Source of the DNA: Flagellimonas taeanensis
GTDB lineage: Bacteria; Bacteroidota; Bacteroidia; Flavobacteriales; Flavobacteriaceae
DNA length: 64,000 nt
NCBI RefSeq assembly: GCF_003584105.1
Contig: NZ_QXFO01000009.1
Span: 1-64,000 of the forward strand
Reading direction: 5' to 3'
The notes under the pieces are model-generated. The model did no database searches. It was not told the origin of the DNA and was given only the letters and a program-made list of their open reading frames with translations. Position 1 is the first letter of the stretch, and every line of letters begins with the position of its first letter. Below, piece after piece: positions 45,408 to 54,484 of this stretch. The position numbers were made by a program, and so were the translations under genes.

Positions 45408-47332
45408 CCCTTTTTTAACCAGATCATTTGATAGGGCAAGATTTCCAATAGTCCACTTTTCACGGAGATTTGCTGGTCCGACACCAGATCCAGAGGGTCA
45501 CCTTTGGTGAAATAGCCCATTTTTTTGATCCAGCCCGTTTCGATCACTTGAGGCTTTTCGTCAAAATTGCAGAGGACCAATAGCCCTTGTCTGTCACCAT
45601 TGCTCCGTCCAAAGGCAAGGATGTGGTCGTTGCCCGTATGGTAAAGCTCCATATCATTGTTGTCCGCGAACAAGGGGTTCTTCTTTCGGATCTGGATCAG
45701 TTTTTGTAGGGTGTGGAAAATCTGGGCTTGGGGAGAGGTTTCTTCCCCAAGCCGTGAAACGGCATCCCAATCCTGGAGCGGTCGGTTCACCCATCGGCTG
45801 TCCCCTTTTTTGGCATTATCATTTCGGAAAGAATAATCGTTGAGGGTGCCGATTTCATCCCCAGCATAGATCAGAGGAATACCACCAAAGGCAAATACAA
45901 TGCCGTGCAGCATGATGATTTTGGCAATAGATCGATCTATGAGCTCCTTATCCTTGAGCATTACGCCTTTTTCCAGCCCTAAAAGCGATGCGGCACTTCC
46001 AGTGATGCGCCCATCGCCCGTTTTTGGGTTGTACATGAAAAGCAATCCCATGGCTGGCGACCAGTCCAGTTTTTGGCAATAGTAATCCAACAAAAACTTG
46101 CGGTGGAGTTCGGGTGACCAGCCCAGTTCCCATATCAATTGGTTCTCGTAACCCAGGCCAATATCGTCATGGCAGCGGATGTAGTTGATCCAGGTACAGT
46201 CTTTTGGCTTTCCGGGCACGTGCGCCAGACTTTTGTAGAGTAGATTGGTTTTTTTGGTGGCGATGGAGTTCCAGAGTAGGGCCATCAACGATGCATTATA
46301 GGCCACCTCACATTCATTGCCCAACGTTTGTCCCTCTCCAAAATATTTTACGATATCTGTTGGGGCCACAATGGCCTCGGCCAAAAGGATAACACCTGGA
46401 GCCACCACCTGGAGGCACATCCGGAACAAGGAAACAAGGGTATGGGCCTCGGGAAGGTTTTGGGAGATGGACCCTATCTTCTTCCAAAGGAAAGCGAGTG
46501 CATCAAACCGTACCACGTCCACGCCCATATCCGCCAACTTTGCCAAGTTGATCAGCATTTCCAAAAACACTTCCGGGTTGGTGTAGTTGAGGTCCCATTG
46601 GTAGCTGTTGAAGACCGTCATCACCCATTTTTCCATTTCGGGAATGTAGGTAAAGTTGCCGGGCGAGGTTTCCGGAAACACCTCAGGAAGAGTCTTTTCA
46701 AATTCATCCGGAACGGTGCGGTCGTCAAACGTATAGTAGTACCCCTGGTATTTTTTATCGCCCTTGATGGCCTTTTTGGCCCATGGGAATTCGTCAGAAG
46801 TGTGGTTTACCACAAAATCCAACATCAAATAGATGCCCTCCTTTCTGAATTCGGAAGTGAGTGCGAGCAGGTCTTCCTTGGTTCCATACCTTTTGTCCAC
46901 CTGAAGGTAGCTGTTCACGGCATAGCCCCCATCATTTTCGCCCTTGGGTCTGGAGGTGATCGGCATCAAATGCAGAAAGTTCACCCCCAGTTCTTTCAGA
47001 TAAGGGATTTTTTGGCGCAGCCCGTTCAGGTCTTTGTTGAAATGCTCCACATACATCTGCATCCCCAACATTTTTTCGGATTGGTACCAGTTCCCGGCGT
47101 TCAATCGGAGAAGGTCCTGTTCCTTTAGGTCCGAGGGTCTGGAAGCAAAAACTTTGGGGAGCAAATCCAACAATTTGTTGAAATATGCTCCATGTTGATT
47201 TTCAGGATAAAGCGAAAAAAACAACTGTTGGATGAGGGTAAGATTGGTGGCCAACCGAAGCTCGAAGAGTGCTGTGCTGTCCTTTTCCTTTGACTGTTGG
47301 GCCACGAGCCGATGTAACTGAGCCTGGTTCAT
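45404..47332 (-). CDS. Amylosucrase-type GH13 glucosyltransferase
   Basis: A 642-aa GH13 subfamily 4 enzyme that splits sucrose, transfers glucose to an alpha-1,4-glucan or water and releases fructose. No signal peptide, so it is intracellular. The catalytic residues align with Neisseria amylosucrase: nucleophile Asp in VVRFDALAFLWK, acid/base Glu in LLAEAIV and transition-state Asp in RCHDDIG. The Arg-containing loop DSRWVNRP is also conserved. It is directly adjacent to the upstream fructokinase gene (TAAATG). A related sucrose hydrolase activity cannot be excluded. Confidence 0.9.
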   Translation of the reverse strand: MNQAQLHRLVAQQSKEKDSTALFELRLATNLTLIQQLFFSLYPENQHGAYFNKLLDLLPKVFASRPSDLKEQDLLRLNAGNWYQSEKMLGMQMYVEHFNKDLNGLRQKIPYLKELGVNFLHLMPITSRPKGENDGGYAVNSYLQVDKRYGTKEDLLALTSEFRKEGIYLMLDFVVNHTSDEFPWAKKAIKGDKKYQGYYYTFDDRTVPDEFEKTLPEVFPETSPGNFTYIPEMEKWVMTVFNSYQWDLNYTNPEVFLEMLINLAKLADMGVDVVRFDALAFLWKKIGSISQNLPEAHTLVSLFRMCLQVVAPGVILLAEAIVAPTDIVKYFGEGQTLGNECEVAYNASLMALLWNSIATKKTNLLYKSLAHVPGKPKDCTWINYIRCHDDIGLGYENQLIWELGWSPELHRKFLLDYYCQKLDWSPAMGLLFMYNPKTGDGRITGSAASLLGLEKGVMLKDKELIDRSIAKIIMLHGIVFAFGGIPLIYAGDEIGTLNDYSFRNDNAKKGDSRWVNRPLQDWDAVSRLGEETSPQAQIFHTLQKLIQIRKKNPLFADNNDMELYHTGNDHILAFGRSNGDRQGLLVLCNFDEKPQVIETGWIKKMGYFTKGDPLDLVSDQQISVKSGLLEILPYQMIWLKKG

Positions 47333-48277
47333 TTAGATTCCGATCTGGTCTTTTGTGGGAAGGGCGACGATGGCCCCGTAGTTGGTCGTGGTAATGGCCC
47401 CGGCCACATTGGCCTTGGCGACCATATTTTCCAGAAGTGTAAAGTCTTCAAAAACGGGGTCAAAATTGCCTAGGCCCGAAATCTGGTAGAGCAGACATCC
47501 GATAAAGGCATCTCCTGCCCCAGTGGTATCAACAGGGGAAACCTCGATGCTCGGGATGGTTTTTTTGGTCCCGGCCATGCTCAGCAGGGTCCCTTCACTA
47601 CCCATGGTTACGGTGATGATTTTGGTACCTACCTCATGGAGAACGTCGCAAGCCTCGTTCGGATCTTTTTTTCCTGACAAAAGCTGTGCTTCCTCCAAAC
47701 TGAACTTGCACAAATGCGATTTTTCAATGAAGGGGGTGCATTTTTTTATAAAGGTGTCCTCATCATCTTTCCAAAGGTCCCTCCTAAAATTGGGGTCAAA
47801 GCTGATGAACATTTCCTTGGTGAGCGCATCAAACAGATATTTGCCATAGGCCTTTTCCAACGAACCGCCCAACAGTGCGGTGGCAGCTCCCAGATGAAGA
47901 ATGTTGCCGTGGAGAATTTTTCGTAGGTTGGGGTCATATTCCAACGCCTTGTCGGCCCCGCGGCAGAACACAAAATCGCGTTCCCCGTCCTCGGCCAGTG
48001 AGACAAAGGCGAGTGTGGTGAACGTTTTGGACCGTTGTACCAAGGAAATATCTACCCCCTCCTTTTTGAGGGTGTCCAAGAGGAATGTTCCGAAGGGATC
48101 GTTGCCCACACAGCCCAAAAAGATGCCCCTGCCTCCCAACTTGGCGATGGCACAGGCCACATTGGCCGGAGCTCCGCCCGCTTTCTTGGTAAAATCCGTG
48201 GCCTGGACCAGATTGCTCCCCTGTCTTTCAGCAACAAAATCGATCAACAGTTCACCGACACAGAATACTTTTTTCAT
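47333..48277 (-). CDS. PfkB-family fructokinase
   Basis: A 314-aa ribokinase-fold kinase. The N-terminal substrate part has GELLIDFV and GGAPANVACAIAKLGG; the catalytic signature DTTGAGDAFIGCLL is near residue 250. The GGAPANVA pattern is typical of fructokinases. Since the next gene releases fructose from sucrose, phosphorylation of fructose to fructose-6-phosphate is the natural role. The two genes form one unit. Confidence 0.9.
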   Translation of the reverse strand: MKKVFCVGELLIDFVAERQGSNLVQATDFTKKAGGAPANVACAIAKLGGRGIFLGCVGNDPFGTFLLDTLKKEGVDISLVQRSKTFTTLAFVSLAEDGERDFVFCRGADKALEYDPNLRKILHGNILHLGAATALLGGSLEKAYGKYLFDALTKEMFISFDPNFRRDLWKDDEDTFIKKCTPFIEKSHLCKFSLEEAQLLSGKKDPNEACDVLHEVGTKIITVTMGSEGTLLSMAGTKKTIPSIEVSPVDTTGAGDAFIGCLLYQISGLGNFDPVFEDFTLLENMVAKANVAGAITTTNYGAIVALPTKDQIGI

Positions 48278-48432
48278 AGTTTTCGAAATATCCTAAGGTA
48301 CATAGAAAATCATACCACGACCAAAAATGGGTATTCCTTTTTTGCATCAAGGTCTTCGTTCCGGTTGATAAACTTTGCCTCAATTTCATAGGTGCCCGGT
48401 CATTTGTGTGTAATATTGCGAAAAACTTTTCT

Positions 48433-49158
48433 ATGCGCACGCTGGTTGTGGGAGATGTCCATTCCGGAGTAAGGGCCTTGGAGCAACTCATGGACAAGGC
48501 CAATGTTTCATCAGAGGACCACATTATTTTTTTGGGGGATTATGTGGATGGCTGGAGCACGGCCGTTGAGACCATCGACTTTTTGATACGGATAAAGGAC
48601 ACCCACAATTGTACTTTCATACGGGGCAACCACGATGAGCTTTGCAGGGAATGGCTGCTCACCCAAAGGGAGAATCCCCAATGGCTGATACATGGGGGAA
48701 CGGCGACTAGAGATTCGTATTTAGGCGCCAATAGGCAGAAGTGGGAGCTTCACCTGGACTTTTATGCGGGGCTGGAGAACTATTATTTGGCCAAGGATAA
48801 CAGACTGTACCTCCATGCCGGGTACACCAACCTCAAGGGTATCGATTTTGAGTATTTTGAACAATCCTTCTATTGGGACAGGACGTTATGGGAATTGGCA
48901 ACTGCGCTAAGCCCTGATCTGGAACCCACAGACCCTAAATTTCCCAAACGATTGACCCACTACAAAGAAGTCTTCATTGGGCATACCCCCATTTCCAAAC
49001 TCAGAGTGGTTCCACCGCAAAATGCCGCCAATGTTTGGAACGTGGACACCGGTGCTGCATTTATGGGAAAGCTGACCATGCTGGACGTGGACACCAAGGA
49101 ATTTTGGCAGAGTGATCCTGTTCACACCCTTTATCCCGGCGAGCGGGGAAGAAATTAG
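48433..49158 (+). CDS. Metallophosphoesterase (PrpA/ApaH-like serine/threonine phosphatase)
   Basis: A 241-aa calcineurin-like phosphatase. All metal motifs are present: GDVHSG (first), LGDYVDGW, RGNHDE and GHTPI. The size and motif set match bacterial PPP-type protein phosphatases or symmetric diadenosine tetraphosphatases. The Met at 48433 (MRTLVVGDVHSG) is used; a longer frame adds nine residues before the conserved strand. It is followed by an acyl-ACP desaturase gene, without an evident functional link. Confidence 0.92.
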   Translation: MRTLVVGDVHSGVRALEQLMDKANVSSEDHIIFLGDYVDGWSTAVETIDFLIRIKDTHNCTFIRGNHDELCREWLLTQRENPQWLIHGGTATRDSYLGANRQKWELHLDFYAGLENYYLAKDNRLYLHAGYTNLKGIDFEYFEQSFYWDRTLWELATALSPDLEPTDPKFPKRLTHYKEVFIGHTPISKLRVVPPQNAANVWNVDTGAAFMGKLTMLDVDTKEFWQSDPVHTLYPGERGRN

Positions 49159-49212
49159 CATTATTCCATCCATAATAGAATTTTAATCGAGACCTTTGCA
49201 AAAAGCAGCTAT

Positions 49213-50208
49213 ATGTCGATTAAAAATGTACGATTGGAGGTGATGCAGGCCATAGAACCTAAGGTTGAGGGGTTTATGGAAGAATTTTTGGTGCCCATCG
49301 AAAAAATATGGCAACCTACGGATTTTTTGCCGGATTCCCAGAGTGATGATTTTTTTGATGAAGTGCAACAGATTCGGGGAGAAGCAAAGGAACTCGGTTA
49401 TGATTTTTGGGTGACGCTAGTGGCGGACACCATTACCGAAGAAGCACTTCCCACCTACGAATCTTGGTTGATGGACGTTGAGGGAATAGATCAGCACAGT
49501 GGAAAGGACAACGGGTGGAGCAAATGGGTAAGGGCATGGACCGCCGAAGAGAACAGGCACGGGGACGTACTGAACAAATACCTCTACCTTTCTGGACGCG
49601 TGAATATGCGTGAGGTGGAGATCACCACCCAACATTTGATCGCTGATGGCTTCGACATTGGAACGGACAGGGACCCCTATAAGAATTTCGTGTATACCAC
49701 TTTCCAAGAGCTGGCCACCAACATCTCGCACAAAAGGGTCGGAAAAATGGCGAAACAGAAGGGCAACGGATTGTTGGCAAAGATGTGTACCATAATTGCA
49801 GGTGATGAGATGAGGCACCATTTGGCCTATCGCGAGTTTGTAAAGACCATTATGGGACAGGACCCCAATGGTATGGTTTTGGCCTTCGCCGATATGATGA
49901 AGAAAAAAATCGTGATGCCCGCACACTTTTTGAGGGAATCGGGAGGCTCCATTGGTGAAGCGTTCGAGCAGTTCTCCAACTGTGCGCAACGATTGGGGGT
50001 CTATACTGCACAGGACTACATCGAAATTTTGAAAAAGCTGAACGAATATTGGGAAATAGGACGTTTGGGAGGTCTCTCCGATCAAGCGGAAAAGGCCAGG
50101 GATTACCTGATGAAACTTCCCGACAGATTACAGCGCATAGCCGAACGGATGCAGTTTTCCCAAAAGCAGCAGACCTTCAAATGGGTTGAGGCCAATGGGA
50201 AGATATAG
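49213..50208 (+). CDS. Acyl-ACP desaturase (soluble di-iron)
   Basis: A 331-aa soluble enzyme that puts a cis double bond into acyl-ACP using O2 and reduced ferredoxin, as plant stearoyl-ACP desaturases do. The di-iron ligands are in two helical motifs, EENRHGD (about 118) and DEMRHH (about 204). No membrane segments. It would adjust membrane fluidity with oxygen present. It is 54 bp after the phosphatase gene, convergent with the HhH protein. Confidence 0.93.
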   Translation: MSIKNVRLEVMQAIEPKVEGFMEEFLVPIEKIWQPTDFLPDSQSDDFFDEVQQIRGEAKELGYDFWVTLVADTITEEALPTYESWLMDVEGIDQHSGKDNGWSKWVRAWTAEENRHGDVLNKYLYLSGRVNMREVEITTQHLIADGFDIGTDRDPYKNFVYTTFQELATNISHKRVGKMAKQKGNGLLAKMCTIIAGDEMRHHLAYREFVKTIMGQDPNGMVLAFADMMKKKIVMPAHFLRESGGSIGEAFEQFSNCAQRLGVYTAQDYIEILKKLNEYWEIGRLGGLSDQAEKARDYLMKLPDRLQRIAERMQFSQKQQTFKWVEANGKI

Positions 50209-50226
50209 AAAGACTGGTCAGTCTAT

Positions 50227-50784
50227 CTAGTATTTGCCTGCACGGTGTTTTTCCTGCCATTCTGCAAGTTGTTTCCAGTGCCCTTCATAGGCCATTTTTG
50301 CCTGCATGGGCCATGAGGCCGGGTCATGGATTCGGTATCTTTTGCCTCCGGAATTGAGCACTTCTTGACAGGTGTCTGCAGAGGTCTCCGAAAGTGCTTT
50401 CCAGGTTTTGATGTCGAATTTGTGGAAAAGTTCCTCGATTTTTGGACCAATGCCCTCCACTATTTTAAGATCATTCTCTTTGATGTTCTTCCCGAAGGCC
50501 GTTTTTGCCTCATTGGCATGGAATGTCGGCGCAAGTTTTGAAATCGGAACAGGAGGATCAATCACATTTTCCTTGGAAGGTTTTGCGGCAGACAACCTCT
50601 TTTTACACGTGTCCAGGTCCGCTTTCAATTTAGCATTTTCGATTTCCAACAAATTGATCTGAAATGAATTGTCCGAGTCGGAACCAGCATTGACCTTGCC
50701 AAAAAGATAGCCAACTACCCCTGAGATTATCCCGGTGACACCCAAGATGATCCAAAACCAAATTGTTGAAATTTCTAGGTTCAT
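50227..50784 (-). CDS. Membrane-anchored helix-hairpin-helix protein
   Basis: A 185-aa protein with one N-terminal membrane helix (8-28), a coiled-coil stretch (about 40-65), a variable linker and a C-terminal helix-hairpin-helix domain (from about 105: LKIVEGIGPKIEELF, then RYRIHDPASWPMQAKMAYEG). The C-terminal domain is widespread in Bacteroidetes and is sometimes fused to other membrane parts. DNA binding is suggested by the HhH fold but not shown. Confidence 0.8.
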   Translation of the reverse strand: MNLEISTIWFWIILGVTGIISGVVGYLFGKVNAGSDSDNSFQINLLEIENAKLKADLDTCKKRLSAAKPSKENVIDPPVPISKLAPTFHANEAKTAFGKNIKENDLKIVEGIGPKIEELFHKFDIKTWKALSETSADTCQEVLNSGGKRYRIHDPASWPMQAKMAYEGHWKQLAEWQEKHRAGKY

Positions 50785-51139
50785 TTTGAGGTTGATTAGG
50801 TTGATGAAACTGTATATCCAAAATATTAAAAAAATCTTAAAATTTTAAATATAATTCATAGAATTTGAGCTATTTAGAAAATGGTCGAAGAGGGTTTGTA
50901 AAAAATAGGAGCAGGAAATATATCAAAAAGAACCAACCATACACTTTTTGGGACCACTTGTATGATACCCCATGGAAACCTGTCAAAATAGTGAGAAATT
51001 AGGGTCGAATATTAGGTAAACAACCCTATTTCTCCCGACAAAGATCCGGCATTGGAGTAGGGTTTTAAATTAAGTTTGAGTTAGTTAAGTTGGTTTTAAA
51101 GACTGCCCATTTAGTGTTCATCCTAAATGGGCGGCTTTT
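50785..51139. other. 355-bp intergenic region with possible small RNA
   Basis: No protein gene is visible. The plus strand has TTG (51052-51054), a 16-bp gap, TAAGTTTG (51071-51078, a perfect -7 box) and, 26 bp later, a strong terminator. A transcript of about 55 nt could be made. The left part (50830-51050) is AT-rich without recognisable signals. The terminator is on the plus strand although both neighbouring genes are on the minus strand. Confidence 0.4.
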
Positions 51140-51140
51140 T
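51105..51140 (+). terminator. Plus-strand terminator without an upstream gene
   Basis: GCCCATTTAG / CTAAATGGGC is a perfect 10-bp stem with an 8-nt loop, followed on the plus strand by GGC and six T. It may also stop the leftward ALDH transcript, but the T-run on that side is poor. Confidence 0.75.
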
Positions 51141-52693
51141 TATAGATCAAACTTTATTCCTTGCGCCAAAGGAAGTTTCGTGGTGTAGTTGATGGTGTTG
51201 GTCTGTCTGCGCATATATATTTTCCAGGCATCTGAGCCACTTTCACGACCGCCCCCAGTTTCTTTTTCGCCACCAAAGGCACCACCAATTTCGGCCCCCG
51301 AGGTTCCAATGTTCACGTTGGCGATTCCGCAGTCGCTGCCAGCGGCCGACAAAAAGTGTTCGGCCTCCCGTAAACTGTTCGTCATTATCGCAGAGGAAAG
51401 TCCCTGTACCACTCCGTTCTGTTGCTCAATGGCATTTTCGACCCCACCGGAATATTTTAGCAGGTACAATATGGGGGCAAAGGTCTCTTCCTGTACGATC
51501 TTGAAACTGTTCTGGGCTTCCACGATGGCGGGTTTCACATAGCAACCACTGCCATATCCTTCACCTTCCAGCACACCACCTTCGACCAATATTTTCCCTC
51601 CTTCCGTTTTCGCCTTTTCCAGGGCACTGAGGTACATTTTGACGGCATCGGTATCGATCAAGGGGCCAACGTGGTTGGATTGGTCTAACGGATTGCCGAT
51701 TTTCAGTTGTTTGTAGGCTTCTGTGATGGCATCCTTCACCTTATCGTAAACAGATTCATGCACAATCAATCTTCTGGTAGAGGTGCAGCGTTGGCCAGCG
51801 GTGCCGACGGCCCCGAACACGGCCCCGATCACCGTCATTTTAATGTCGGCATCAGGCGAAACGATGATGGCATTGTTGCCCCCCAGCTCCAAAAGCGATT
51901 TGCCCAATCTGGCCGCTACGGCCTGGGCCACAATTTTTCCCATTCGGATAGATCCCGTAGCCGAAACCAATGGAATACGTTTGTCCCGCGTCATGAGTTC
52001 GCCCACCTTATAATCTCCATTGATGAGGCAGGAAATGCCTTCGGGAAGGTTGTTCTTCTTCAAGACCTCGGCTATGATATTTTGACAGGCAATGCCACAA
52101 AGAGGTGTCTTTTCTGAGGGTTTCCATACGCAGACATCCCCGCAGACCCAAGCAAGGGCTGTGTTCCATGCCCAAACGGCTACAGGAAAGTTAAAGGCGG
52201 ATATGATACCCACTACGCCAAGTGGATGGTATTGCTCGTACATGCGGTGCCCGGGCCTTTCCGAATGCATGGTCAATCCGTGCAATTGTCGGGACAGTCC
52301 CACGGCAAAATCACAGATATCGATCATTTCCTGAACCTCGCCCAAACCTTCCTGATAGGATTTCCCCATTTCGTAGGATACCAATTTGCCCAGAGGTTCC
52401 TTGAGTTCGCGTAACCTATCTCCAAACTGTCTTACAATTTCCCCACGTTGCGGTGCGGGAACCATACGCCATTCCTTGAAAGCGGATGTGGCGGAGACCA
52501 TCACCTTTTCATAATCGGCAGGAGAGGTGGTCTTTATTTTTCCGATGAGTGCCCCATCGACTGGGGAAAAAGAGGAGATGATATTCCCTGAACCAAAATT
52601 TTGCGAGCCTGTCGATGTTCCATAGTTGGCTTCTTGAAGGCCAAGTTGTTCCAAGGCCTCGTCCATTCCAAAAGCAGTAGCTGTTTTTGACAT
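51140..52693 (-). CDS. amaB: ALDH7-type aldehyde dehydrogenase (aminoadipic semialdehyde dehydrogenase-like)
   Basis: A 517-aa NAD(P)-dependent dehydrogenase close to antiquitin (ALDH7), which oxidises alpha-aminoadipic semialdehyde in lysine breakdown. Distinctive stretches are HSERPGHRMYEQYHPLGV and AFNFPVAVWAWN. The active-site Glu is in LELGGNNAI and the Cys in AGQRCTSTRR. It lies 75 bp downstream of the 3-hydroxyanthranilate dioxygenase/DUF1304 pair on the same strand, so a role in tryptophan breakdown is a possible alternative. Confidence 0.88.
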   Translation of the reverse strand: MSKTATAFGMDEALEQLGLQEANYGTSTGSQNFGSGNIISSFSPVDGALIGKIKTTSPADYEKVMVSATSAFKEWRMVPAPQRGEIVRQFGDRLRELKEPLGKLVSYEMGKSYQEGLGEVQEMIDICDFAVGLSRQLHGLTMHSERPGHRMYEQYHPLGVVGIISAFNFPVAVWAWNTALAWVCGDVCVWKPSEKTPLCGIACQNIIAEVLKKNNLPEGISCLINGDYKVGELMTRDKRIPLVSATGSIRMGKIVAQAVAARLGKSLLELGGNNAIIVSPDADIKMTVIGAVFGAVGTAGQRCTSTRRLIVHESVYDKVKDAITEAYKQLKIGNPLDQSNHVGPLIDTDAVKMYLSALEKAKTEGGKILVEGGVLEGEGYGSGCYVKPAIVEAQNSFKIVQEETFAPILYLLKYSGGVENAIEQQNGVVQGLSSAIMTNSLREAEHFLSAAGSDCGIANVNIGTSGAEIGGAFGGEKETGGGRESGSDAWKIYMRRQTNTINYTTKLPLAQGIKFDL

Positions 52694-52768
52694 TTATAAC
52701 TTTTTACGTGTGAATTGTTATATTTTGACGAAAATACAAATAATACTTCACAAGAAAAATGATGATTT

Positions 52769-53143
52769 TCAAAGCATTTGATGGGCCAAGAGCAATGCAA
52801 TCCCCAAGAGGGCGGGCAAGGCTTGGACGGTAAAGATCTTTTTGGAAGCGGTCAGTGCCCCATATATCCCGGCAACGGCTACGCAGCCCAGAAAGAACAA
52901 AGCGACATATATCTGCCACTGAGGGTCTTGGATGATGAGGGACCACACTAGCCCTGCGGCCAAAAAGCCATTGTACAGCCCTTGGTTTGCCGCCAAGGTC
53001 TTGGTGGGCTCGAAAAGGTCTTCAGGAAAATTGCGGAACACCTTTTTTGCCTTGGTAGTCCATGCGAACATCTCCAACCATAAAAAGTAGAAATGGAGCA
53101 AGGCCACAACGGCTATAATGATTTTTGAAACGAACAGTATCAT
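52769..53143 (-). CDS. DUF1304 membrane protein
   Basis: A 124-aa protein with four hydrophobic segments, matching the DUF1304 family of small inner membrane proteins of unknown function. The start overlaps the stop of the dioxygenase gene (ATGA), so it is translated with it. Confidence 0.88.
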   Translation of the reverse strand: MILFVSKIIIAVVALLHFYFLWLEMFAWTTKAKKVFRNFPEDLFEPTKTLAANQGLYNGFLAAGLVWSLIIQDPQWQIYVALFFLGCVAVAGIYGALTASKKIFTVQALPALLGIALLLAHQML

Positions 53144-53682
53144 TCTTCCTTGGCTACAAAACGTTCATCAACAGGCATAACCGTTCCGCAATTGTCGCAG
53201 GTGCGCAGTTCTTCGGAACCATAAAAGTGCTTGAAGTGGGCCAAAAAGTCCTTCTCGATGTCGTTGAGGGTAAAATAGGCCTCATAGAGTTTGTGGTTGC
53301 AGTTGTCACAAAACCACAACAGTCCATCATCTACGTCCATATCGGCTCTTTTGCGTTCCACCACCAACCCTATGGAGCCTTCGTGGCGTACAGGGGAATG
53401 GGGAACCTTGGCAGGATGCAGGTACATATCACCGGGGCCCAATTTCATCGTCCTTTTCTTTCCATCTTCTTGGATGTGTACCTCAATATTCCCTTCCAAC
53501 TGATAGAACAGTTCCTCGGTCTCATTGTAGTGATAGTCTTTTCGGGCATTGGGCCCGGCAACGACCATAACAATGTAGTCCCCGGACTCTTTATAAAGGT
53601 TTCTGTTGCCCACCGGGGGTTTAAGGGTGTCTCGGTTTTCCTCGAGCCATTTATTGAGGTTAAAAGGAGCCTGTATTGCCAT
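53140..53682 (-). CDS. nbaC: 3-hydroxyanthranilate 3,4-dioxygenase
   Basis: A 180-aa cupin that opens the ring of 3-hydroxyanthranilate in the kynurenine pathway, giving the precursor of quinolinate. Catalytic iron ligands are His51, Glu57 and His95; Arg47 and Arg99 fit substrate binding. The C-terminal rubredoxin-like site has Cys125, Cys128, Cys162 and Cys165 (two CDNC motifs), as in bacterial enzymes. Met 53682 (MAIQAPFNLNKWL) is the family start; a longer frame adds 19 residues. Confidence 0.95.
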   Translation of the reverse strand: MAIQAPFNLNKWLEENRDTLKPPVGNRNLYKESGDYIVMVVAGPNARKDYHYNETEELFYQLEGNIEVHIQEDGKKRTMKLGPGDMYLHPAKVPHSPVRHEGSIGLVVERKRADMDVDDGLLWFCDNCNHKLYEAYFTLNDIEKDFLAHFKHFYGSEELRTCDNCGTVMPVDERFVAKEE

Positions 53683-53737
53683 GATCAAAGATTTTACGAA
53701 AGGTAAAAAAAACCTAGATGGCAACATAGGGAATAAC

Positions 53738-53766
53738 AAAAAAGACCTGCAATGGGTGCAGGTCTT
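53738..53766 (-). terminator. Terminator after the CAP lipoprotein gene
   Basis: AAGACCTGCA / TGCAGGTCTT with a short loop and A/T runs on both sides. It is 23 bp beyond the stop of the leftward CAP gene and upstream of the dioxygenase gene. Confidence 0.8.
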
Positions 53767-53788
53767 TTATATGTGAGTAGAAGGTTCG

Positions 53789-54298
53789 TTATTCCACTTT
53801 TATAAAAATCTGGGTAAAGTATGGCCTGCCCTCCTTGTCCAGTTGGATGCTCAGGGTGGTGTGGGTATAATCCCCTTCCAGGGCCTCTTTGTGCGATGTG
53901 CTCTCCAACCAGGCATCCACGGTCAGCTTTGCTGAAGTGTAGTATCTGGCCACATTTTCTGAAACGCCCACGGCATGTGACTCCTCGGCTATTTTGGATG
54001 CACGGGACTCAAAATTGTCGTGGCTCAACCTGTTTTTGGAAATCATGTAATCGTTGTGTTCCTCGGCATATTTATATGAAGCGGGATTGTCTTGAAGAGG
54101 ATTCAACCCAATCGAATTTCGATGTTGGTTCACCATGTCCACGATCTCATCTTCCAAGGCTACGGGATCTATGGTCACCTTTTCATTTCCGAGTTGGGCC
54201 TCGGTGTATTTCTCTTCTTCTTCGGGAGATGTTGTACTGCATTGACCAAATACGAATAGCAATGCCATGGCCATCAATGCGACATATATTTTTTTCAT
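53789..54298 (-). CDS. CAP (SCP/PR1) domain lipoprotein
   Basis: A 169-aa exported protein. The signal ends at VFGQC (Cys20), a slightly unusual lipobox. The CAP domain covers about 50-165, with the typical NQHRNSIGLNPLQ start, LSHDNFESR, and a SENVARY motif. Bacterial CAP proteins are of unknown function. The gene is monocistronic; the 186-bp space upstream of it holds no recognisable signal. Confidence 0.9.
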   Translation of the reverse strand: MKKIYVALMAMALLFVFGQCSTTSPEEEEKYTEAQLGNEKVTIDPVALEDEIVDMVNQHRNSIGLNPLQDNPASYKYAEEHNDYMISKNRLSHDNFESRASKIAEESHAVGVSENVARYYTSAKLTVDAWLESTSHKEALEGDYTHTTLSIQLDKEGRPYFTQIFIKVE

Positions 54299-54484
54299 TC
54301 TCGGGGTGTTTTCAGGAGTGTTCTAAGCTCCGTAGTGTTCTGTTTGCTAAGCTAGTGGAGTACGGCTCCTTTGCCATAAAATTTCCACAGGAGGGCAGAT
54401 TCTTACGTTGAATGGCAAAAAAGTGGGATTTGATGTCTTTTGGACCGGTGACCCAAGCTCCTTTAATCGGAAAAAAGGAACCTT

